Notes under the pieces: generated by a model
What the model was told of the DNA's origin: nothing
The model's database searches: none
What the model saw: only the letters and a program-made list of their open reading frames with translations
In this document: positions 27,300-35,521 of the stretch, piece after piece
How positions within the stretch are numbered: the first letter of the stretch is position 1
Layout of the letters: every line of letters begins with the position of its first letter
Made by a program: the position numbers and the translations under genes
From: Chitinophaga pinensis
Lineage (GTDB): Bacteria; Bacteroidota; Bacteroidia; CAMBQF01
DNA: 36,378 bases
Assembly: GCA_945869825.1 (NCBI GenBank)
Contig: CAMBQF010000013.1
Coordinates: 1 to 36,378, forward strand
Direction of reading: 5' to 3'

Positions 27300-27317
27300 T
27301 AGTTGTATACAAAACTA
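27300..27317. promoter_or_regulatory. Second operator-like palindrome TAGTTGTATACAAAACTA
   Basis: 15/18 identical to 26764-26781; between marR and the next ORF. Confidence 0.65.
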
Positions 27318-27356
27318 ATTTACACAAAAATAATTAACAACCTAAAAACATATAAA

Positions 27357-27767
27357 ATGAAAGCAAAACTATCTTTTAAACAATCAATTATTGCAGGCTT
27401 ATTAGCTGCCGGTGTAGCGGCCGTTGTAAACGCTATACTGTTTTTCATCTTTCACGCCGCAGGAGTAATTACTGATGATATTATGATACAACCCAATACC
27501 CCTATGACAGTTGTCCCCATAATTATATCAAGCATAATGCCTACCCTTATTGCCACTGTTGTATTCTTTTTAATAGAAAAATACACCAACAACGGGTTTA
27601 AAATTTTTACCATTATTTCTATTATACTAATGGTGCTTACGTTTGCCAACCCTTTTGTGGGTATACCAGGTATTGGCGTGGCTTACGGCATTGTACTTAA
27701 TGTTATGCACGTAGTAGTAGTTGCAGCATTATTATTCTTTATAAACAGGGCCAAAAATAACGCCTAA
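27357..27767 (+). CDS. Small four-TM membrane protein (DUF6069-like)
   Basis: MKAKLSFKQSIIAGLLAAGVAAVVNAILFFIF with four hydrophobic segments. Confidence 0.65.
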   Translation: MKAKLSFKQSIIAGLLAAGVAAVVNAILFFIFHAAGVITDDIMIQPNTPMTVVPIIISSIMPTLIATVVFFLIEKYTNNGFKIFTIISIILMVLTFANPFVGIPGIGVAYGIVLNVMHVVVVAALLFFINRAKNNA

Positions 27768-27778
27768 TACCTATAAAT

Positions 27779-28126
27779 GTGTTATTGCGTATGGTATTAG
27801 ATAGCAACCCCGACGCACCTGCAATGGTTGTTTTTGGAGGGAGCCCCCACCGCATGAATGAGGTAATAAGCCTGATAAAACAAGTAGGCAAAATAACCGC
27901 CTACGGGGCTTTTAGCGAAGAGGAAGGAATAGAATTGCTAAAAGCACACCCAAAACTACAATTGGTATTAATTGACGGACGATATACCGGCGAACAAAGG
28001 CTGCGTATACGCAACTACATAAGCACCCATTTACCCAATGTAAAGCTAACCGAGCCGGGACATGATTACCCGTATGATAATAAGTTTATTCTGCAGAATA
28101 TAAAAGAAAAACTAGGAATAAAATAA
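27779..28126 (+). CDS. Hypothetical protein, possibly receiver-like (Rossmann-like alpha/beta)
   Basis: AMVVFGGSPHRMNEVISLIKQVGKITAYGAFSEEEGIELLKAHPKLQLVLIDGRYTGEQRLRIRNYISTHLPNVKLTEPG alternating pattern. Confidence 0.55.
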   Translation: MLLRMVLDSNPDAPAMVVFGGSPHRMNEVISLIKQVGKITAYGAFSEEEGIELLKAHPKLQLVLIDGRYTGEQRLRIRNYISTHLPNVKLTEPGHDYPYDNKFILQNIKEKLGIK

Positions 28127-28132
28127 ATATAT

Positions 28133-28158
28133 AACCCCCAACCAAATGGTTGGGGGTT
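28133..28158 (+). terminator. Hairpin AACCCCCAACCA-aa-TGGTTGGGGGTT
   Basis: 12-bp perfect stem between convergent ORFs. Confidence 0.8.
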
Positions 28159-28171
28159 TGAATATGTTCAG

Positions 28172-28202
28172 ATTGCTTCTCCCGATAAGTCGGGATCGCA
28201 AT
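28172..28202. repeat. Small nested hairpin ATTGC-ttct-CCCGA-taag-TCGGG-atc-GCAAT
   Basis: Two nested perfect 5-bp stems. Confidence 0.5.
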
Positions 28203-28206
28203 GACC

Positions 28207-29475
28207 TTAGCGCACAATAGTCTGCTTACGGTCAGGTCCTAAAGACACGATAGTAATAGGCAGGCGCATTTTATCTTCTATAAACTTAATATAGTCGCGC
28301 AGTTCTTGTGGAAAGTCTGCCTCTAAAGTAATCTGTGTAAGATCAACCTTCCAGCCTTTCATTTCGGTATATACTGGCTCTGGTATTTCGGTACAAATAT
28401 CATACGGCATATGGTCTATTACCTCGCCACGGAATTTATAGCCTGTGCATATTTTGATGGTATCAAAACCGCTCAATACGTCGGCCTTCATCATAATAAG
28501 CTGGGTAGTACCATTTACCATGTTGGCGTATTTAAGGGCGGGCAAATCTAACCAGCCACAACGGCGCGGACGGCCTGTGGTAGAGCCATACTCACGGCCT
28601 ACATCGCGCATTTGTTGTCCGTCGGCATCTTCCAGTTCGGTAGGGAACGGACCGCTGCCAACGCGGGTGCAATAGGCTTTAAACACACCATATACCTCGC
28701 CAATTTTGCTTGGCGCCACGCCTAAACCTGTGCAGGCACCAGCGGTGGTGGTGTTAGATGATGTTACGAATGGGTATGAGCCAAAATCAATGTCAAGTAA
28801 TGAACCCTGTGCGCCTTCGGCCAAAATGTGCTGGCGGCTATCAAGGTAGTTGTTTACCACATACTCGCTGTTTATCAACTTAAAGGTACGCAGCAATTCA
28901 ATGCCCTCAAACCAATCGGGCTCAAGGTCGGCAAGGTCGTATTTAAAGTCATGGTACTGAGCCAAAATGCTTTTGTGCTTGGCAACCAGGGCCTCGTATT
29001 TCTTTTTAAAGTCGGGCAAGTTGATATCGCCAATACGCAAACCGTTACGGCCTGTTTTATCCATATAGGCAGGGCCTATACCTTTTAGCGTTGAGCCAAT
29101 TTTATCTTTGCCCTTGGCAGCTTCTGATGCCTGGTCTAACAAACGGTGGCTAGGAACAATAAGGTGTGCTTTACGCGATATTACTATGCGGGCATGGACA
29201 TCAACCCCAATATTATGCAGGCCTTTAATCTCTTTGGTAAAAACCACAGGGTCTATTACCACGCCATTGCCAATAATGTTAATCTTATCATCGTGAAAAA
29301 CACCTGAAGGAATGGTGTGCAATACGTGTTTTATACCATCAAACTCTAGTGTATGTCCGGCGTTTGGGCCGCCCTGAAAACGGGCTATAACTTTATACCG
29401 CGGGGCTATAACGTCTACAATCTTTCCTTTTCCTTCGTCGCCCCATTGGAGGCCTAACAATACATCAACTGCCAT
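28207..29475 (-). CDS. purA: Adenylosuccinate synthase
   Basis: VDVLLGLQWGDEGKGKIVDVIAPRYKVIARFQGGPNAGHTLEF; STLKGIGPAYMDKTGRNGLR. Confidence 0.97.
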   Translation of the reverse strand: MAVDVLLGLQWGDEGKGKIVDVIAPRYKVIARFQGGPNAGHTLEFDGIKHVLHTIPSGVFHDDKINIIGNGVVIDPVVFTKEIKGLHNIGVDVHARIVISRKAHLIVPSHRLLDQASEAAKGKDKIGSTLKGIGPAYMDKTGRNGLRIGDINLPDFKKKYEALVAKHKSILAQYHDFKYDLADLEPDWFEGIELLRTFKLINSEYVVNNYLDSRQHILAEGAQGSLLDIDFGSYPFVTSSNTTTAGACTGLGVAPSKIGEVYGVFKAYCTRVGSGPFPTELEDADGQQMRDVGREYGSTTGRPRRCGWLDLPALKYANMVNGTTQLIMMKADVLSGFDTIKICTGYKFRGEVIDHMPYDICTEIPEPVYTEMKGWKVDLTQITLEADFPQELRDYIKFIEDKMRLPITIVSLGPDRKQTIVR

Positions 29476-29480
29476 TTAAC

Positions 29481-29837
29481 TTAGAGGTGTGCTTGGTTAA
29501 AATATTTTGTCGCGTCTTCATCAGACTCAACGTGAGTAAATATAGAATCTAGTTTGGTAATGGTTAACAGGTTTTTAATGCGGGCAGGCGGGTTGGTAAC
29601 CAATGCCTCGCCACCACGGTTGCGTGCTTTGGTAAGTATATGCAGCATTACCTGTATACCGCCGCTGCCAAGGTTATCAAGGCCGCCAAGGTCTATAACA
29701 TAGTATAGGTTGCCTGTGGCAATAAGCTCGTCTAGCTGCTCATACATAAGGCCCGTTTGGCTTTTGTCGAACAAATAGCCCTTAAGCGCAATGGTGTGGT
29801 AACCAGTGGCTGGTTCTATTTTGTATTCAAAGGTCAT
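29481..29837 (-). CDS. STAS-domain protein (anti-sigma-factor antagonist-like)
   Basis: LKGYLFDKSQTGLMYEQLDELIATGNLYYVIDLGGLDNLGSGGIQVMLHILTKARNRGGEALV. Confidence 0.88.
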   Translation of the reverse strand: MTFEYKIEPATGYHTIALKGYLFDKSQTGLMYEQLDELIATGNLYYVIDLGGLDNLGSGGIQVMLHILTKARNRGGEALVTNPPARIKNLLTITKLDSIFTHVESDEDATKYFNQAHL

Positions 29838-30307
29838 TATGGTTTATGGTTTTCGCAAAACCCTTGAGCAAGCTTATGGCATTTGCCATGAAAGTTTAGG
29901 GAATGGCTGGTTATGTTAAAGTTTAGCAATTCGCCGGCAAGCTTTTGAATTTCGTAAATGCGGGGGTCGCAAAACTCAAATACCTTACTGCAATCGGCAC
30001 AAATAAGGTGGTCGTGCTGCTTGTATTTGTACGACTTTTCAAACTGCGCTTGGTTGCGGCCAAACTGGTGTTTAGACACAAGGTTACACTCCAGCAACAA
30101 CTCTATAGTGTTGTACAGGGTGGCACGGCTTACGCGGTACTTTTTATTCTTCATCAACACATACAGCGATTCTATATCAAAATGGCCGGTGTGCGAATAT
30201 ATTTCATCCAATATAGCAAAGCGCTCGGGTGTTTTACGGTGCCCGTTCTGCTCTAAAAAACTGGTGAATATTGTTTTTGCGGTGTCTTTAATTTCTGTTT
30301 CTGCCAT
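29837..30307 (-). CDS. Fur-family transcriptional repressor
   Basis: [67 protein letters not shown]. Confidence 0.92.
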   Translation of the reverse strand: MAETEIKDTAKTIFTSFLEQNGHRKTPERFAILDEIYSHTGHFDIESLYVLMKNKKYRVSRATLYNTIELLLECNLVSKHQFGRNQAQFEKSYKYKQHDHLICADCSKVFEFCDPRIYEIQKLAGELLNFNITSHSLNFHGKCHKLAQGFCENHKP

Positions 30308-30370
30308 ATAAGGCTCTTCAAAAGAGGTGTAAAAATAGCAAAAAACGCAATATATGAACCTAAAAAGAAA

Positions 30371-30399
30371 AAGCCGCCTTGTTTAAAACAAGACGGCTT
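30371..30399. terminator. Hairpin AAGCCGCCTTGTTT-a-AAACAAGACGGCTT
   Basis: 14-nt arms with one mismatch; lies between the M43 protease stop (30427) and fur start (30307), with A-rich left flank. Confidence 0.75.
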
Positions 30400-30426
30400 C
30401 TCTATATATTGAATTTCTGCTTCTAC

Positions 30427-32358
30427 TTATTCCACTATCAGTTTTTTAACTAAACGGGTAGCGCCTTGATTAACCTCTACAAAATAAATACCGTGGGCGT
30501 TGCCTGTAAGGTCTACATTAAACAGGTTTTGACCTTTAGTAGCAGCAAAGCGGGTGTTAACCACAGCTTTTCCGGTTATATCAAACACACGAACAAAAGC
30601 ATCATTCTCGCTATCGCTTAGTAACGATACGGTAAAGTTGCCTGTTGATGGGTTCGGGAACAGGCTTAATGCCTCAAGAGGTTCTAATTCTATACTCTCT
30701 GAATCGTCGGCACCGCTCATGGTTTTGAATGATGAGCTGCTAACGTCTACCCTTAAACGGTAGCAAGATGAAGCATTGAAAGCACCATTGTAGCCATAAA
30801 CCTGCAGGAAGTAAGTACCGCTTCTGTTGGTGTTGCGGATAATAGACTCAGCCGTAGTGCCGCTATTTTGAGAGATAGCCAACTGCGAGCCCGATGAGTT
30901 GTATAAACGTACGTCATAATCGGCTGGAAGCTGGTCTACCGTTACACGGATATTACGAGCAGATGAAGTGGTAGAGAATCTAAAGTAATCTTTATCTGTA
31001 GCAGTGCCAATTCTGGCTGATATATTTGAGTTTGTAGCAATGGTTTTTGCTGTTGTGCGGGTTTCGTTGCTCTCGTAAGTATCAGTACAAGTAGTACCTG
31101 TGCTAAGTGTGGTGAACGATGTTAGGGCGCTGTATGTACCAGAAGTTGAAGAACAAACCGCCTGAACCTGGAACTGGTAAGAGCTGGCAGCTGTTAAACC
31201 TGTCAGAACCAATGATGTACCCGTAGTAGAAGTAGTTGTGAAGGTAGTTGCGCTTGCTAATTTATATTGTACGTTGTAAGATGTAGCACCTGACACTGCA
31301 GACCAGCCTAAAGTTGCAGTAGTAGTAGTAATACCTGACGCTGCTAAGCCTGATGGAGTTCCACAACCTGTTTGAGATACCGGAGTACAACCTAAAGAAG
31401 TTGTTAAACCAACACGGGCGCCGCCAGTAGCAAACAATGCCGCCATACGGGCCGATTGGCCAGTGGTAAACATATTCATACAAGCATCATCGGTATAGTC
31501 CATGTAGTTCATAAACATATCGCCATTGGTAGTATTACCGCATGTGCGACGTGGGAAAGTAGGGCAACCGTAATTAGATGTTTGCTGGGTTGGGGTATCG
31601 CTTACAAGGTCGCTGCCGCAGTTAGCATCGCCCCAAATGTGGCGTAGGTTAAGCCAGTGGCCCACTTCGTGGGTCATAGTACGGCCGTAATTGTACGGCG
31701 CTGAAGTACCAGGCAGTGTTAGGCTGCCAAATGTAGAGAAAAGGCATACTACACCGTCTGTAGCAGCAGAACCACCAGGAAACTGAGCGTAACCTAAAAG
31801 GCCGCTGCCTAAGTTACACGACCAAATGTTCAGGTACTGCGATGAGTTCCAGGCGTTAAGGCCACCGTTGGCGGTGTATTTAACCGCATTGTTACTGCTA
31901 AAAGATGTTACTGTAGTTTGGCGGCGCTCTATACCCGTAGTAGCTGCACCGTTAGGGTCGCGCTGTGCAAGGCAAAACTGAATTTGCGTGTTTGCAGCAA
32001 GGCCTTGAAATGCGGCTGGCGTGTTGCCGGCATCAGAATTTAAGCGGGCAAAGTCTTTATTTAGCTGGTCTAACTGAGCATAGATAACAGCATCAGAAAT
32101 GTTTTGAGCTGATGTATTGTAAACTACGTGAAATACTACCGGAATGGTAATAATTGCCTTTTCCTGTCCGGTATGGGTGCTTACGTAATTATTGGTAAAG
32201 GTTTCAATATCAGCCATACGATCGGCTAATTGAGGGTCAGTGTCCAACTGGTGTTGGTGGTACTCTGTAGTTCCGCAATTACGCAAATCTTGTGCTGACG
32301 CAGGCACGATTGCTAATAAGGCTATAAAAGCCGATGCGAGGATTGATTTTACTTTCAT
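30427..32358 (-). CDS. Secreted M43-family (pappalysin-like) zinc metalloprotease with FN3, PPC-like and T9SS sorting domains
   Basis: MTHEVGHWLNLRHIWGDANC zinc site and MNYMDYTDDACMNMFT Met-turn; FN3 segment; DYFRFSTTSSARNIRVTVDQLPADYDVRLYN; LSLFPNPSTGNFTVSL...GIYFVEVNQGATRLVKKLIVE. Confidence 0.93.
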   Translation of the reverse strand: MKVKSILASAFIALLAIVPASAQDLRNCGTTEYHQHQLDTDPQLADRMADIETFTNNYVSTHTGQEKAIITIPVVFHVVYNTSAQNISDAVIYAQLDQLNKDFARLNSDAGNTPAAFQGLAANTQIQFCLAQRDPNGAATTGIERRQTTVTSFSSNNAVKYTANGGLNAWNSSQYLNIWSCNLGSGLLGYAQFPGGSAATDGVVCLFSTFGSLTLPGTSAPYNYGRTMTHEVGHWLNLRHIWGDANCGSDLVSDTPTQQTSNYGCPTFPRRTCGNTTNGDMFMNYMDYTDDACMNMFTTGQSARMAALFATGGARVGLTTSLGCTPVSQTGCGTPSGLAASGITTTTATLGWSAVSGATSYNVQYKLASATTFTTTSTTGTSLVLTGLTAASSYQFQVQAVCSSTSGTYSALTSFTTLSTGTTCTDTYESNETRTTAKTIATNSNISARIGTATDKDYFRFSTTSSARNIRVTVDQLPADYDVRLYNSSGSQLAISQNSGTTAESIIRNTNRSGTYFLQVYGYNGAFNASSCYRLRVDVSSSSFKTMSGADDSESIELEPLEALSLFPNPSTGNFTVSLLSDSENDAFVRVFDITGKAVVNTRFAATKGQNLFNVDLTGNAHGIYFVEVNQGATRLVKKLIVE

Positions 32359-32661
32359 TATTTATTTACTGTTAGATGAACTACAAATTTCAAAAACAGA
32401 ATTGGTAAAAAACTAACTTATGTTTTAACCTTAATAATATGGCAAGGCTATTTTTACCACCAAAGCGACTTTGTGCTAAAAATTACAATTTGCTGTTTTA
32501 CAACAATCTAAATAAGAAAAACTAATCTAAAATGCCTACCTGAAATTTAATTACCCTCACTAATATGCTTAAAATAAGTTGAATTAATACTATTGTAGTG
32601 TGGTTATATATATTTTTATGAATGATGATACCTGAATGGGAGGTAATAAGCAAAAAGCAGG

Positions 32662-33510
32662 CTATACTTTTACACCAATAACAAAATCAGCTACATGGCT
32701 AACTATAGTCTGATTCCACAGCATACGGTAGTGCCCAACTTTTTGCATGGTTATAAATGTAGCACGGCTCCCAAGCGCGTTAGCTACATTTTTTGTGTAC
32801 TGAATAGGGATAATTTTATCAAACTCATCGTGCACAATTAAAAACTCGCCAACATTAACACCATCAACTACTTTAGCAACCTCAATATCATTAATATTAA
32901 GCTTAAAATAATTCTCCATATAGGCTATAAACCTATTATAATTTTTAGCTGAGAACTGCATTAAATCTGTAAACTCAGTAATTACATCCTTTAATTTATT
33001 GGGCGATGTAAGCAATACCATGCGCCGAATACTAATATGCGGGCTTTGTGATAAGGCGTACATAGTAGTGGCCGACCCAAAGGAATGGGTGATAACAAGG
33101 TCTTTAATTTTTTTCTGCTCTATAATGCGGGCAACGGTGTACGAGAAATTGATTACGTTGGTGCTCTTGCCTGTGCTTTTGCCGTGGGCGGGGCCATCAA
33201 AAGAGTAAACAGTATAGCCAATAGCTATCAGCTCATCTTTAAAACCGGCAAGGCTACCACCGTTGCCCTCCCAGCCGTGCACCAGCAGGGCCGTTTTAGG
33301 GCCGTTGCCCCATTTGTATACTACTATATTGTTACCATCAAGTAGCAGCGTCTCTTCTTGGGCGGTAGCAAGGGCTTCTGTCTCTTGTGTGCGCACCTTT
33401 TTATTTATAGGCGTGGCAAACAACTCGAATGCCATGCGCGATGCGTATTTAGGCGCTATTGCAAATAGTGTTTTAAAATATAGGCGGTAGTATTTAATTG
33501 CTTGTTCCAT
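32662..33510 (-). CDS. Alpha/beta hydrolase
   Basis: TALLVHGWEGNGGSLAGFKDELIAIGYTVYSFDGPAHGKSTGKS; LVITHSFGSATTMYAL. ATG at 33510 preferred over 33546. Confidence 0.85.
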   Translation of the reverse strand: MEQAIKYYRLYFKTLFAIAPKYASRMAFELFATPINKKVRTQETEALATAQEETLLLDGNNIVVYKWGNGPKTALLVHGWEGNGGSLAGFKDELIAIGYTVYSFDGPAHGKSTGKSTNVINFSYTVARIIEQKKIKDLVITHSFGSATTMYALSQSPHISIRRMVLLTSPNKLKDVITEFTDLMQFSAKNYNRFIAYMENYFKLNINDIEVAKVVDGVNVGEFLIVHDEFDKIIPIQYTKNVANALGSRATFITMQKVGHYRMLWNQTIVSHVADFVIGVKV

Positions 33511-33535
33511 GGCTTTATTGTATTTCAGGGAACAA

Positions 33536-33557
33536 AAATATACCAATCGGTATATTT
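33536..33557. promoter_or_regulatory. Operator-like perfect palindrome AAATATACC-AATC-GGTATATTT
   Basis: 9-bp perfect arms, starts 26 bp upstream of the hydrolase ATG. Confidence 0.65.
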
Positions 33558-33584
33558 AACCAAATTTTTAGGCAACTATTTTAA

Positions 33585-33621
33585 ATACCGCGGGCTGTAG
33601 CAATGCTACAGCCCGCGGTAT
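33585..33621. terminator. Hairpin ATACCGCGGGCTGTAGC-aat-GCTACAGCCCGCGGTAT
   Basis: 17-bp perfect stem downstream of the YceI gene. Confidence 0.75.
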
Positions 33622-33642
33622 AACTACTATTACTATGAAAAA

Positions 33643-34182
33643 TTATCCTTTCATCAACTGCACTTCGCAGCTAATGCGTACCTCATCGCTAACCAAAACA
33701 CCACCGGCTTCAAGGGCGGCGTTCCAGTTTAGGCCAAAATCTTTACGGTTTATTTTACCGTTGATGGTAAAGCCCGCTTTTTTGTTGCCCCAGGGGTCAG
33801 TCATAACACCGCCAAACTCCACATCAAGCTTAACGCGGTGGGTAATGCCTTTAATGGTAAGGTCGCCATACAGTTCGTAGCTGCCGTCGTTATCAACAGC
33901 CTCGTAAGTGTTGGCTACAAAATTTATTTGCTTATGGTTTTCAACGTCAAAAAAGTCGGCGCTGCGCAGGTGTCCGTCGCGGTCGGCACTGCGGGTGTCA
34001 ACACTGGCAGGGTCTAACCAAAAGTCAATTTCGGCACTCATAAAATCGTCGCCGGTAGTATATATACTAGCCTCAAAGGTTTTAAACTCGCCTTTTACGT
34101 TGGTAAGCATAAGGTGTTTAATCTTAAAGCCAATTTCAGAATGGGCAGCATCCAGCACCCATTTGGTTTTTTCTTCGCTCAT
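33643..34182 (-). CDS. YceI-family protein
   Basis: KWVLDAAHSEIGFKIKHLMLTNVKGEFKTF...GDLTIKGITHRVKLDVEFGGVMTDPWGNKKAGFTINGKINRKDFGLNWN. Confidence 0.94.
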   Translation of the reverse strand: MSEEKTKWVLDAAHSEIGFKIKHLMLTNVKGEFKTFEASIYTTGDDFMSAEIDFWLDPASVDTRSADRDGHLRSADFFDVENHKQINFVANTYEAVDNDGSYELYGDLTIKGITHRVKLDVEFGGVMTDPWGNKKAGFTINGKINRKDFGLNWNAALEAGGVLVSDEVRISCEVQLMKG

Positions 34183-34295
34183 TGTTTTAGTGTTTAGGTA
34201 ATTAATTTTTGTTGATTTGGAACAGGCAAGTTAATTAATTGTTGCAACATTAAAAAACAAGGAGGAGAAAATCAGAAAAAAGGGGGAAGGGTTAT

Positions 34296-34805
34296 TTACT
34301 GTTTAGGCACCTTCTCAAACCGAACCTCGCCAAACAGGCACCAGCCGCGTTTTGGGGTGTGCATACAATCTTTCAGCTTAATAATATGTGCTTTGCCATC
34401 GTATTTAAAATGGATAAACACATCGGCTTGCGATACCTCTTTAACAACCGTTACCACAGGCACCTGTATGTAATCAAGCTCGGCCTTTTCCCAGGTTATA
34501 CCTTTGTTTTCGCCCTCTTTACGTATTCGGGTAAACGCCATTTTGCCAGCATTTTCAAATTTGCTCGTATAATCGTCAATAAGCTCATCGTCGTCAACCA
34601 TTTGGAATGGCTGCTTAACCGCTTGTTTAAGTTCCTTTTTTAACTCCTCGGGTTTAATGTAGTACGAGCGATATGTTTCCACATCGTTCTTTTTAAAGGC
34701 ATTTAATACCTTTTCACCAAGGGGTTTGGGTGAATTATCAACCGTTGCAGCCGATAGCGCCACCAATGCAAATACAGCAACAACTACTATTTTAAAATAC
34801 TTCAT
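34296..34805 (-). CDS. Hypothetical exported protein
   Basis: Signal peptide MKYFKIVVVAVFALVALSAA; ATG abuts the upstream stop codon. Confidence 0.65.
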   Translation of the reverse strand: MKYFKIVVVAVFALVALSAATVDNSPKPLGEKVLNAFKKNDVETYRSYYIKPEELKKELKQAVKQPFQMVDDDELIDDYTSKFENAGKMAFTRIRKEGENKGITWEKAELDYIQVPVVTVVKEVSQADVFIHFKYDGKAHIIKLKDCMHTPKRGWCLFGEVRFEKVPKQ

Positions 34806-35291
34806 TTATAAAGGGACTTCTGTATTATACTTGGTTTCAATCAGCTTGTAATTCTCGGTAACCACAAAGCAAACATTATCGGCCACATCGCTCACCGACC
34901 AGTTTTCGTCAAAATCCGAAACATCATCGTTAGAGTATAAGTCGCAAAAAACATCTAAACGGTAAGCTTTGCCTAAGGTTATTTTCAGGTCGAAGAAATC
35001 GCCAATCTCAATATCTTCCAGCGTAAGGCCCTCAATCTTCTTAATCACCGGTGCCTCGGCTTCCAGCTCGTCCTCCTCTTCTTCCTCGTCAGCCACCACG
35101 GCATCGTTCCAGGTAGTAAGTACCTTATCGTAGCGCGAAAGGCGCCATGCACAGTGTATAAACAGGCTGTGCGACTCGCCAAAATCCAACACCACAATAC
35201 CCTCGTTATCGCTGCCTGCGGTAACGGCGGTAATGGTTTTCTTCTTCAGGCTGTTTAGTATGGAAATGAACTTAGGATTGTCAATTTTCAT
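34806..35291 (-). CDS. Hypothetical cytoplasmic protein with acidic linker
   Basis: Open frame with plausible operon context; ADEEEEEDELEAEAP acidic stretch. Confidence 0.6.
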   Translation of the reverse strand: MKIDNPKFISILNSLKKKTITAVTAGSDNEGIVVLDFGESHSLFIHCAWRLSRYDKVLTTWNDAVVADEEEEEDELEAEAPVIKKIEGLTLEDIEIGDFFDLKITLGKAYRLDVFCDLYSNDDVSDFDENWSVSDVADNVCFVVTENYKLIETKYNTEVPL

Positions 35292-35494
35292 ATAACAAAT
35301 ATACCTACGTACTATGCTGATACTAAGACCATGCCAAAGGGGTTATTAACAGGGTTTTTAGCTCCCTCATCCCCAACCCTTCTCTTGGGGAGAAGGAGGT
35401 TTAAATACGAGAACCTATTAGAATAACATATCGCACCTCATGGGCTAATAATTAACCTATCCCCTACCCCCTGTAACCTATCCCCTAAAAACCC

Positions 35495-35502
35495 TATCTT
35501 TG
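35495..35502 (+). promoter_or_regulatory. -7 element TATCTTTG for the aminotransferase
   Basis: TAnnTTTG match 20 bp upstream of ATG 35522. Confidence 0.55.
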
Positions 35503-35521
35503 GCATCCTAAATATGTGCGT

